DNA of 64,000 bases from Polyangium fumosum (GTDB lineage Bacteria; Myxococcota_A; Polyangia; Polyangiales; Polyangiaceae): assembly GCF_005144585.1 (NCBI RefSeq), contig NZ_SSMQ01000020.1:62001-126000 (forward strand), written 5' to 3'. The position numbers and the translations under genes are program-made. The notes under the pieces were generated by a model, which was not told the origin of the DNA, did no database searches, and saw nothing but the letters and a program-made list of their open reading frames with translations. This document shows, in pieces, positions 24,731 through 34,571 of the stretch (within the stretch, counting starts at the first letter, position 1; each line of letters opens with the position of its first letter).

Positions 24731-25776
24731 TCCGCGGCGCCCTCGCACTCGCGCGCTCGTCGACCACGCAGGGCCCGGCCCAGGCCGCGCTCGACGCCGG
24801 AGGCAGCGCGGCCGACGCGGTCATCGCCGGGTTTTTCGCGCTCGCCGGCCAAGATGCCTCCGTCCTGCTTTCGCCCGTCGTGGCGATCGTCGCGGGCGGA
24901 GGAGCCGGGGCGCGTGTGATCGATGGACGCTCGCTCCAGCCTGGAAAAGGTGCGGCCCGCCCGCGCGGGTGGAAGACCGAAAAAGAGATCCCATCGGGCG
25001 CATACGTCGCTGTGCCGCGATCCCTCGGGCTCATCGCGATCCTGCACGCGGCGCGTGGTCGCTCGGGGCTCGGCGGACTCGCGCGGGCCGGCGTCGCGGC
25101 GGCGGAGGCCGCGGGCGCGACGAAACGCGCGGCGCTGATCAAGCGCGTGGGGTCAGCAGGGCCGCTCGCGCTCGCCTCCGAGGAGGCGGTGAGCGCGCTG
25201 CTCGCGGCGGGAGGGCCCGTGGCGGGCGGTATCCTCACGGCCGAGGATCTGGAGAGCGCGATGCCCGAGGACGTGCCCGCCCGCACGACGTCGCTCGGAG
25301 CCGACGTGTCGGCGCTCAGCGTGCCCTGGGACGCGCCGCTCGGTCGGCTCCCGGTGGCCGACGCGATCCTCGCGTGCGACGGTCGAGGCCTGCTCGCAGC
25401 GCTCGTCGTCGTGCCGACGCGGCGCGAGCAAGGCGTGCTCGTGCCGGAGCTCGAGCTCGTGCTCGGCCGGCATGCGCAGCCGGTGCGGCGCGGAGTCCCG
25501 CGGACATCGCCAGGCGCGCCGCTCGACATGCCGGCGCCGCTCGCGATCGTGGGCAAGTCCGGATTTTACGCGGCCGTGGCGCTGCTCGGGAAGGCAGGCG
25601 TCGACGTCGCGGCGCTGCGCCCGCTCGCCGAGGGGTGGCCGGCCGAAACAGCCGTCGCGGAGCTGCGGGAGAAGTCAGGCGCGCTCACGGCGATGGCCTT
25701 GCTGCGGGATGCGCGGGACGCGCGGTCCTTGGTCTCGACCGGGGACGCGACGGCGCGAGCCAGCGACGAGCCCTGA
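24727..25776 (+). CDS. Gamma-glutamyltranspeptidase-like protein without the catalytic Thr
   Basis: A 349-aa protein whose start (ALARSSTTQGPAQAALDAGGSAADAVIAGFFAL) resembles the large-subunit N-terminus of gamma-glutamyltranspeptidases (A-x(n)-A-L-x-x-GGNAVDAAVA). The segment GGILTAEDLESAMPEDVPA resembles the GGxxxxxDL region. It is about 200 residues shorter than real GGTs. I cannot find the self-cleavage Thr or the small-subunit nucleophile motif (H-x-T-x-x), so it is probably not an active transpeptidase. No signal peptide is evident. The family assignment is moderate and rests on the first 60 residues. Confidence 0.55.
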   Translation: MIRGALALARSSTTQGPAQAALDAGGSAADAVIAGFFALAGQDASVLLSPVVAIVAGGGAGARVIDGRSLQPGKGAARPRGWKTEKEIPSGAYVAVPRSLGLIAILHAARGRSGLGGLARAGVAAAEAAGATKRAALIKRVGSAGPLALASEEAVSALLAAGGPVAGGILTAEDLESAMPEDVPARTTSLGADVSALSVPWDAPLGRLPVADAILACDGRGLLAALVVVPTRREQGVLVPELELVLGRHAQPVRRGVPRTSPGAPLDMPAPLAIVGKSGFYAAVALLGKAGVDVAALRPLAEGWPAETAVAELREKSGALTAMALLRDARDARSLVSTGDATARASDEP

Positions 25777-25801
25777 GGGGGTGTTGTTTCGCAGCGCCTC
25801 G

Positions 25802-25904
25802 CCGGGGTTTCACCCCGGACCCGACCAGGGGCTCTTCGCCCCTGGACCCGAACCAGGGCACGGCCCTGGACCGCTGGTGCATCGACCGCGATGCGGTCGA
25901 TGCA
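25802..25904 (+). repeat. Four-hairpin dispersed repeat element, copy 1
   Basis: Four perfect hairpins in a row. H1 is CCGGGGT-TTC-ACCCCGG (25802-25818). H2 is CCAGGGGC-TCTTC-GCCCCTGG (25825-25845). H3 is CCAGGGC-ACG-GCCCTGG (25853-25869). H4 is TGCATCGACCGC-GAT-GCGGTCGATGCA (25878-25904). The linkers are ACCCGA, ACCCGAA and ACCGCTGG. The same order, spacing and linker starts recur in two copies near 49.2-49.5 kb, with different stem sequences. It fills the gap between the GGT-like gene (+) and the rpmB 3' end (minus); the rest of that gap (25905-25980 and 26013-26085) shows nothing recognisable. Confidence 0.85.
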
Positions 25905-25980
25905 AAGCTCGGAAAGCCTACGAAACACCCTCTGAGCCGACGAGCCGCTCGCTCGCTCACTGCTCGGAGAACACATAGAC

Positions 25981-26012
25981 AAAAAGCAGACGCGCCCCCG
26001 AGTGGAGGCGCG
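25981..26012 (-). terminator. Intrinsic terminator of rpmB
   Basis: On the minus strand CGCGCC pairs with GGCGCG around a 10-nt loop (stem arms 26012-26007 and 25996-25991). Five nt later there is a run of five T (25985-25981). It lies about 74 nt past the rpmB stop. Confidence 0.55.
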
Positions 26013-26085
26013 CTCTTCCGTGCCAGCGTTGCCTTCGTCTACACGCACACGCTCTGCACGGCGCGGCGACGAGCCCAGGCCGAGC

Positions 26086-26310
26086 CTAGAGCGCGACGCC
26101 GTACCGCTTCGCGTACGCGACGACGCCCAGCTTGTCGATGGTGCGGATGTCGCGCGTGGTGAGGCTCAGCGTGACGTAGCGCTTGAGCTCCGGAACCCAG
26201 AGCCTGCGGGTCTGGATGTTCACGTTCTGCCAGCGCTTGGTCTTGATGTTCGAGTGGGAGACGTTCTGCGCCAGAAGCTTCCGTTTCCCAGTGATGTCGC
26301 TCTTCGCCAT
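26086..26310 (-). CDS. rpmB: 50S ribosomal protein L28
   Basis: Large-subunit protein, 74 aa. It matches the family through QNVSHSNIKTKRWQNVNIQ, followed by RRLWVPELKRYVTLSLTTRDIRTID. The N-terminus is shorter and lacks the CxxC zinc pair of some L28 proteins (MAKSDITGKRKLLAQ), so this is the zinc-independent form. The ATG at 26310 has GAGGACG 5 nt upstream; the open frame above it is not coding-like. A TTGACA promoter and an intrinsic terminator frame it as a single-gene unit. Confidence 0.93.
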   Translation of the reverse strand: MAKSDITGKRKLLAQNVSHSNIKTKRWQNVNIQTRRLWVPELKRYVTLSLTTRDIRTIDKLGVVAYAKRYGVAL

Positions 26311-26368
26311 GACGTCCTCAGCAGGCATTTCGCGCGTCGCGCGCGGGACCCGTCGCTCGGGGCTGCGG

Positions 26369-26397
26369 AAAGTGGCGGAAGAGGCCGGGCATGTCAA
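26369..26397 (-). promoter_or_regulatory. Candidate promoter for rpmB
   Basis: Minus-strand TTGACA (26397-26392), a 17-nt spacer, then CACTTT (26374-26369). The -35 is perfect and the -10 poor. It would give a leader of roughly 50 nt before rpmB. Confidence 0.4.
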
Positions 26398-26437
26398 GCA
26401 CGAGTGGAGTCTTTCCATCGCGAACGTGCGCGCAGCC

Positions 26438-29023
<2,586 letters not shown>

Positions 29024-29037
29024 CACGTGGTCCGCGG

Positions 29038-29355
29038 CTACCTCGTACGCTCACGCAGCAGGGCGAGCACGGCCTCGTGATCGTCCGGCGTGAGCGCGAT
29101 CTTCACGAAGCTACCCCGGTCGAGCACGAGGCATCGATCCTTGCCAGGCCGCTCCATGTCGAGGTGGAACCAGTACGGCGCCGGGCCCATGCCCCAGAGC
29201 CGCAGCTTGCCCGTGAGCCAGCCCATCGGCGTGTCGTCCACGCGACGGATCTCGCTGTACGGGATCCGCTTGCTGCCGACGGGAAAGTAATATCGCTTGA
29301 TGGTGAGCGCATCGTCGTCACACACGACGTGCGCATCTTCGTACAGGACGGTCAT
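29038..29355 (-). CDS. Small PH-like domain protein, unknown function
   Basis: A 105-aa soluble protein with alternating beta-strands (LTIKRYYFPVGSKRIPYSEIRRVD) and a C-terminal helix (DDHEAVLALLRERTR), the outline of a bacterial pleckstrin-homology-like domain. The assignment is from pattern only. The ATG at 29355 is the last Met before the conserved-looking part. It is immediately upstream of hrpB in the same direction. Confidence 0.65.
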   Translation of the reverse strand: MTVLYEDAHVVCDDDALTIKRYYFPVGSKRIPYSEIRRVDDTPMGWLTGKLRLWGMGPAPYWFHLDMERPGKDRCLVLDRGSFVKIALTPDDHEAVLALLRERTR

Positions 29356-29511
29356 GGGCGTGACGTTGGGGGCAGGTGACCCTGGAGACAATACCCCCGA
29401 CCTGCGCTCGGGGGCGATGGAGCGGCGATCGGAGCGGCTCGATCTGGCCCGCACCCGGGTCTCGATGTAGAAGGGACGAACGGGCCCTTCGGGGCCGGAG
29501 CGAGTGAAATC

Positions 29512-29883
29512 ATGCGAGTGCTCGTCTGCGAAGATCAGGACGCCATCCGCCGGATGATCGAGACGCTGGTCGGTTCGAGCGGTCACGAGGTGGTGGGCGT
29601 CGCCACGGGCGCGCAAGCCGTGGAGCGCGCCTCGACCGAGCGGTTCGACATCCTGCTGCTCGACCTCATGCTCCCGGGCACGCTCGACGGCTTCGAGGTC
29701 TGTACGCGCCTGCGCCGTGACCCGTCGACGAAGGATCTGCCGATCTTCGTGATCAGCGCGATGGACGATCCCGAGTCACGCGCGCGCGTGAAGGAAGCCG
29801 GCGCGACCGCGTTCTACGCCAAGCCCTTCCGGCCGCTCGAGCTCCTGAAGGACATCCAGGCCATCGCGGCCACCATCAAGTGA
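29512..29883 (+). CDS. Stand-alone response regulator receiver (CheY-like)
   Basis: A 123-aa single receiver domain. Acidic pocket Glu7-Asp8, phosphoacceptor Asp51 in ILLLDLMLPG, the conserved Ser in VISAMDDPES, and the invariant Lys in FYAKPFRP. There is no output domain, so it signals by protein contact. No histidine kinase lies next to it, hence an orphan. The region upstream (29356-29511) contains a 7-bp hairpin (CCCCCGA at 29394-29400 with TCGGGGG at 29408-29414). Confidence 0.93.
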   Translation: MRVLVCEDQDAIRRMIETLVGSSGHEVVGVATGAQAVERASTERFDILLLDLMLPGTLDGFEVCTRLRRDPSTKDLPIFVISAMDDPESRARVKEAGATAFYAKPFRPLELLKDIQAIAATIK

Positions 29884-29900
29884 CACGGTAGAGCCCCTGA

Positions 29901-30365
29901 TCAAGCGGCCTTTTCGTACGTGCCCACGAGGTGCGCCTCTTCGAGCACGTGCCCTTCCATGGCGCGCTCGAGTTCGGCCTTCGTCGGCGTCCCGAGATCC
30001 GGCAGGATCATGTCGAGCGCATAGAGCTTGTGGAAATACCGGTGCCGCCCGATCGGCGGACACGGGCCGCCGTACACGTCGCGGCCCCAGTCGTTTTTCC
30101 CCGCGAGCGCGCCCGGAGGAAGCTCGGCGCCCGCGGAGAGGGCCGTCGTCGCGGGCGGGAGGTTGTAGACGACCCAGTGCACCCACGTCCGCTTCGGCGC
30201 GCGTGGATCCGGCGCGTCCGGATCGTCCACGATGAGCGCCAAGCTCTGCGTGCCCGGCGGGACCGACGCAAAGGCGAGCGGCGGGGATCGATCGTCGCCC
30301 TCGCAGGTGTGATCCTTCGGGATCGGGCCGTTCGGCGCGAACGCGGTGGACGTGATCGTCAGCAT
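29901..30365 (-). CDS. YbhB/YbcL family Raf kinase inhibitor-like (PEBP) protein
   Basis: A 154-aa phosphatidylethanolamine-binding-like protein. Conserved ligand-site motifs: VDDPDAPDPRAP, then TWVHWVVYNLP, and GPCPPIGRHRYFHKLYALD (the GxHRY block). The ATG at 30365 has GGAGGAGGGAG just upstream. No signal peptide, so cytoplasmic. The physiological role of bacterial members is not settled. Confidence 0.92.
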   Translation of the reverse strand: MLTITSTAFAPNGPIPKDHTCEGDDRSPPLAFASVPPGTQSLALIVDDPDAPDPRAPKRTWVHWVVYNLPPATTALSAGAELPPGALAGKNDWGRDVYGGPCPPIGRHRYFHKLYALDMILPDLGTPTKAELERAMEGHVLEEAHLVGTYEKAA

Positions 30366-30518
30366 GCTCCCTCCTCCGGCGCCCGTGGTTCGTTGCAGGC
30401 GTGGCGCTCGGGATCTCTGCGGCTCGTGGCGCCCTGTTCCCATACCCCGCGGCACGTCGCGCGTGGTTCGGCCCGGTCGGACCTGACACCCTCGCGAAAA
30501 CGAGATACATCGTGCGCC

Positions 30519-31625
30519 ATGGCTCTACGCGCGAACGTGGCCCGAGGCGCGAGCATGATCGCGCTCGGGCTCGTGATCTCCACGATCGGATGTCAGGAAG
30601 AGAAGAAGCCCGCGGCGCCCATCGCCGACGCGGGCGCGGACGCCCAGACCGGGCCGGTCGTCGGCGGCAAGCTCGGCGAAGCCCTCGCCGCTGCGGCCCA
30701 GGCACCGCCGCCTGCACAGTCCGCCGGCCCGAAGGACGCCGCGGGGGGGCCGCCCGAGTCTGGCATCTTCGAGCCCGCCGCGGCCGACGCCGCCTTCTCG
30801 CCCACCGCGACGCCGAAGCTCGAGCTCTTCGGGGACGGCAGTGATCCAAAGGTGCCGCTCTCGTACGCGTTCGCGGGCGGAGACGAGCGCAAGACGACGC
30901 TCCTCCTGCAGGTGCGCGCGGCGCAACAAGGCCTGCCGCCGCTCATCGTCGAGCTCGTCTTCAAGGCCGACAAGGCGAAGGACGACAAGAAAAAGACCGA
31001 CAAAGCGGCCGAGCCGGCCCCGGCGGGGCAACCCGTGGTCGTGAAGATCGCGGCGGTGAAGGCGATCCGCGGCGACGTGCCGGCCGAGCTGAAGAACCTG
31101 AAAGACAGCGTGATCCGGTATCGGCTTCAGCCCTCCGGGATCGCCACGGATCTGGCGATCGAGTACCCGAAGGACTCGACGCCGGGGATCGAGCTCGTGA
31201 CGGGCTCGCTGGTCGACGCGGTGCTCGCCTCGACGGTGCCTCTGCCCGACAAGCCGGTCGGCGTCGGCGCGTACTGGATGGTGACGGATCGGGCGCGCTC
31301 GTCGGGCGTGGATGTGCTGCGGTACCGCGTGGCGAAGGTGGAGAAGCTCGACGGCAAACGGGCGACGCTCTCGCTCGAGGTCCGGCAATACGCCGCGAAC
31401 GCGACGCTCGGCCTGCCGGGCTTGCCGAAGGACGTGCCCGTGTCGCTCGAGCGCTACGAGTCGCGTGGCAAGGGCGAGATCGAGGTCGGCGACACGCGCT
31501 TCATGCCCGAGCGGGGGCAGATCGCGCTCGTGATGCAGTCGCTGTTGAAATCACCGAATCAGCCGGCGGGGCAGCAGCTCGTGATCCAAACGGAGACGAA
31601 AGCCGCGCTCGGGGCCGCACCCTGA
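30519..31625 (+). CDS. Predicted lipoprotein, unknown function
   Basis: A 368-aa protein with a lipoprotein signal (MIALGLVISTIGC, lipidated Cys25), then a disordered Ala/Pro-rich stretch, a Lys-rich insert (KADKAKDDKKKTDKAA) and a beta-rich C-terminal domain (LRYRVAKVEKLDGKRATLSLEVRQYA). I do not recognise the family. Upstream, CTGACA (30483-30488) and TACATC (30506-30511) are 17 nt apart and would start transcription almost at the ATG. Confidence 0.75.
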   Translation: MALRANVARGASMIALGLVISTIGCQEEKKPAAPIADAGADAQTGPVVGGKLGEALAAAAQAPPPAQSAGPKDAAGGPPESGIFEPAAADAAFSPTATPKLELFGDGSDPKVPLSYAFAGGDERKTTLLLQVRAAQQGLPPLIVELVFKADKAKDDKKKTDKAAEPAPAGQPVVVKIAAVKAIRGDVPAELKNLKDSVIRYRLQPSGIATDLAIEYPKDSTPGIELVTGSLVDAVLASTVPLPDKPVGVGAYWMVTDRARSSGVDVLRYRVAKVEKLDGKRATLSLEVRQYAANATLGLPGLPKDVPVSLERYESRGKGEIEVGDTRFMPERGQIALVMQSLLKSPNQPAGQQLVIQTETKAALGAAP

Positions 31626-31791
31626 CGCGCAGGACGGGCGCACGAACACCGAGCGATCCCGTCCGCTCCGCGATGATTCCGTGCGGCACGTTCCTTCTTC
31701 GCGAGGAAGGGCGTTGGCGACACTCGTGCATAAAACCCCTGTGGGGAGGCGCGGCGAGCCCGTCCGACGGCGGGGTCCTCGCGGTATCAAC

Positions 31792-32265
31792 ATGGGGGAC
31801 GCCAAGAACAAGGAGACCGCGCAATCGGAGATCCCGGCGAGCCTGTCGAATTTCCTCGCCGATGCCTCGCTGACGGACGGCCAGAGGCGCCGGATCGCCC
31901 TGTTCCGCAGCGTGGAGAGCGCCGTCTGCTCGCGCATCGAGCAGATCTGCGTGACGAGCGGGCTCGACGTCGTGGACGTGGCCGTGCTCGTCGTGGACGT
32001 CTCCGCGCACGAGCTGTTCTTCCAGGACGAAGAGCCCATCGGCACGTGCGTGCTCATCGGGCACCGCGACAAGGTCCACGCCTTCCTGCGCTCGGCGCTC
32101 CCGCCCGCGGAGGACGCTCCGTTCGACCCGTACGAAGACCTCCGCACGGCCGCGCCCGCCCGGTGCGTGCGCGTGATGATCGTCGACCAGGAGTCGCTGA
32201 CCGTGATGAGCTACGGGACGTTCGTCACGGTGCGGCTCGACGCCGCCGACATGCCCGAGGCGTGA
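31792..32265 (+). CDS. Hypothetical cytoplasmic protein
   Basis: A 157-aa soluble protein with no signal peptide or membrane segment. It has a helical first third (SLSNFLADASLTDGQRRRIA) and an alternating hydrophobic core (VVDVAVLVVDVSAHELFFQDE) suggesting an alpha/beta fold. No family recognised. The ATG at 31792 is chosen over upstream in-frame codons because the preceding Arg-rich stretch looks non-coding. It ends 3 nt before the convergent diacylglycerol-kinase-like gene. Confidence 0.6.
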   Translation: MGDAKNKETAQSEIPASLSNFLADASLTDGQRRRIALFRSVESAVCSRIEQICVTSGLDVVDVAVLVVDVSAHELFFQDEEPIGTCVLIGHRDKVHAFLRSALPPAEDAPFDPYEDLRTAAPARCVRVMIVDQESLTVMSYGTFVTVRLDAADMPEA

Positions 32266-32268
32266 GCC

Positions 32269-33282
32269 TCAAGAGTTGCCCGGCTGAATCCAGGGCGGGG
32301 GGAACATGAACGTGCTCCCGCCCGGCGGCCGGATGCCCGCTTTGTGCTCCACGACGATCTGCACGCGAGGCCCCACGCGCATCTCGAGCGGCCCGCGATG
32401 CTCGTGGAGATCCCCGTCGAGCACGTACCTCACCACGCCCGAGCGAGCCTCCAGGATCGCGTGCTCGGCGAGGTGGTCGTACGTGTGCTCCTCGCCCATC
32501 GGGCGCGCCTGCCAGATGTCCGGGAGCTTTTTGACGAACCCGAGCGCGCTCGTGTGGATGCCGAGGATGTGGAAGCGGCCCGGGACGTGCCCCGAGCGAT
32601 AGAAAGGCCGGAATCCGAGGCCAATCTGATCAACCGTGCCCGCCGCGATGCAGAGGTAGTCCCGCATGGGCAAACGCACGCCGCCGGAGAGCTCCACGGA
32701 GCCTTCCCAGCGCTCGGCCACCGGCGTCCGGTGCCCGAGCATGACGTTCTTGCTGGCCTCGTAAAGCGTCGACGCGGCGTGGACGGGGTTCGGCTCGGGG
32801 TGCCGGTAGTACTCGGCCATGTATCCGTGGATCGCGCCCGTGCCGAAAATGAACCCGTAATGGTCGTCGATTCGCATCGTGTTCCGCTCGACCACCCGGA
32901 GCGAGGCCTTTCCAAGCTCGTTGTAGCGGGCGATCAGCGCCGTGAGCAGGCCGTCGGGCTTGCCGCGCGGCACGCCGACGGCGTTCGCGACCGTGTTCAT
33001 CGTCCCGCCGCGCAGGAACGCGATCGGCGGCAGCGGCTCGTCGCTGTAGACCTCGAGGAACCCGGTCAGCGTGACGTGATTCGTGCCGTCTCCGCCGGAG
33101 ATGCCGAGCACGTCGATCTTGAGTTTTCGGAAATCCTCGGCGATTCGCGCGAGGTCCTCCCTCGTCTGCGCGGTGCGGACGACGCCTCGATCGCCGAGGG
33201 TCCGCGCCAGCCGCGAGGCCGCGGCCGGGTCGCGGCGGTTCTGTCGGGAGCGCGGATTCAGAACGACGCCAATGCCACCCAT
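32269..33282 (-). CDS. Diacylglycerol/sphingosine kinase-like lipid kinase
   Basis: A 337-aa protein of the DAGK catalytic family (YegS/DgkB type). The opening GGIGVVLNPRSRQNRRDP matches the N-PxSG-like start. The ATP-binding motif is LGISGGDGTNHVTL, and the conserved PPIAFLRGGTMNTVANAVG follows. The C-terminal VRYVLDGDLHEHRGPLEMRVGP is the conserved DGE-like block with Asp then Leu. Likely phosphorylates a membrane lipid; substrate unknown. ATG 33282 preferred over a TTG at 33345. Confidence 0.88.
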   Translation of the reverse strand: MGGIGVVLNPRSRQNRRDPAAASRLARTLGDRGVVRTAQTREDLARIAEDFRKLKIDVLGISGGDGTNHVTLTGFLEVYSDEPLPPIAFLRGGTMNTVANAVGVPRGKPDGLLTALIARYNELGKASLRVVERNTMRIDDHYGFIFGTGAIHGYMAEYYRHPEPNPVHAASTLYEASKNVMLGHRTPVAERWEGSVELSGGVRLPMRDYLCIAAGTVDQIGLGFRPFYRSGHVPGRFHILGIHTSALGFVKKLPDIWQARPMGEEHTYDHLAEHAILEARSGVVRYVLDGDLHEHRGPLEMRVGPRVQIVVEHKAGIRPPGGSTFMFPPPWIQPGNS

Positions 33283-33410
33283 GTCTTCATCCGTTACGGG
33301 ATTGCGTCGAAACGTCAAGAACTTCGCGACAGCGAAATGCTTCAAAACGCCTGCGAAATGGCCTTCGCGGAGGTGGCGATTCGATTACGCGTGTCGCTCG
33401 AAGCGTTCGA

Positions 33411-34484
33411 TCACGACTTCCCGCGTGGCGTTTTCCAGCGGGCTTCGAGATGGACACGCACGATATCGGCCATGAGTCCGATGTGCGCGCAGTGATCGGG
33501 CTTGTCGTCGCCGGTGTAACCACGGACGTGGAAATCACCCTTGTCGTAACGGCGGATGAGGTCGAGCCCGAGCACGTCCGCGCGCTTGGCCTTCTTCGGC
33601 TTGCCCTTGAGTTCACCGATGACGTAACTCGCGACCTCCGTCGTCGACGCGTAGCCGGGCGGGATGATCGACGAGTGGCTCAGGAACATGAACGCCTGCT
33701 TCTTCGCGGCGCGCTTGGCGTAGTCCACGAAGACGTCGATCTGCCCCGTCTTCAGCGCCTTCGAGCGCTCGTCGATGTACCCCGTGTGCAAGGAGTCGAG
33801 CAGGATGACCGCGTCGATACGCTTGCCCGACGGCTGGCGGAGGATCTGCTCGATCGCGCCATACCCCGCGCTCCACGACGAGAGCGCGAGCTTGCGGACG
33901 TGCGCCTTGGGGTTGCCCGTCTTCTTCGCCATCGCCGCCTCGACGCTCGCGAGGAGCTGCGTGAACGTGTTCGGCGCCGCGAACCCTTGCGCGTACGCGC
34001 CCGAACCGATGCCGAGGTCGATCCCCACGAGGACCGCGCCCTTGGCGGTCTTGACGAACTCCTTGCGGATCGGCTCGTGGCCGTGGAAGTGGACGACGAG
34101 GTCGAAGCCGCCGCTCTTCGTGATGCCGCCCTTCTTCGGGGCGATCATCTGGCCGATCGTGGGCTCGTTCGACCAGCGGTCGTAGATCCCGAAGCCCGGG
34201 TCGGGGGTCATGCAGGGGTGGATGCCGCCCCGGCGCTTCTTCGCAGGCGCGCTCGCCTGCTTGCCTTCACCCTTGGGCGCCGCCGCCGCGGTCGCCTCGG
34301 CCTTGGGCGCGACGAGGACCGCGGGCTTGTTGTCCGCCTCTTTTGCAGCTTCCTGGGCCTCGGGCTTGGGCGCGGCGTCCTCGGCCGATGCGGGCAGGGA
34401 CGCGAGGAGAGAGGTCGCTCCGAGGAGCGAGACGAGCGCGCCGATGCGGGAGAGGCTCTTCGAGGAAAGGGAAAAGAAGCGCAT
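33411..34484 (-). CDS. Secreted alpha/beta-hydrolase-like protein
   Basis: A 357-aa exported protein. Signal peptide of about 35 residues (LGATSLLASLPASAEDA), then an Ala/Lys/Glu-rich low-complexity linker to about residue 85. The globular domain has FDLVVHFHGHEP (oxyanion-type HG), SSWSAGYGAIEQIL (a GxSxG-like nucleophile elbow with Ser-Trp-Ser-Ala-Gly), VILLDSLHTGY with a possible acid Asp, and DDKPDHCAHIGLM with a candidate His. An esterase-like function is inferred from these motifs. Confidence 0.65.
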   Translation of the reverse strand: MRFFSLSSKSLSRIGALVSLLGATSLLASLPASAEDAAPKPEAQEAAKEADNKPAVLVAPKAEATAAAAPKGEGKQASAPAKKRRGGIHPCMTPDPGFGIYDRWSNEPTIGQMIAPKKGGITKSGGFDLVVHFHGHEPIRKEFVKTAKGAVLVGIDLGIGSGAYAQGFAAPNTFTQLLASVEAAMAKKTGNPKAHVRKLALSSWSAGYGAIEQILRQPSGKRIDAVILLDSLHTGYIDERSKALKTGQIDVFVDYAKRAAKKQAFMFLSHSSIIPPGYASTTEVASYVIGELKGKPKKAKRADVLGLDLIRRYDKGDFHVRGYTGDDKPDHCAHIGLMADIVRVHLEARWKTPRGKS

Positions 34485-34571
34485 CCGGGTCTTGGCCTCC
34501 TCGCATGAATACGACGGAGAGGCGAGTTTATTGCCGCGGACGGCCGAGCTCGTGAAGAAAGTTGGGCGCTT

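Noticed and set aside
25905-26085. Small gene or tRNA in the GGT-like/rpmB gap
   Set aside because: No cloverleaf, no start with a ribosome-binding site; only the rpmB terminator is supportable.
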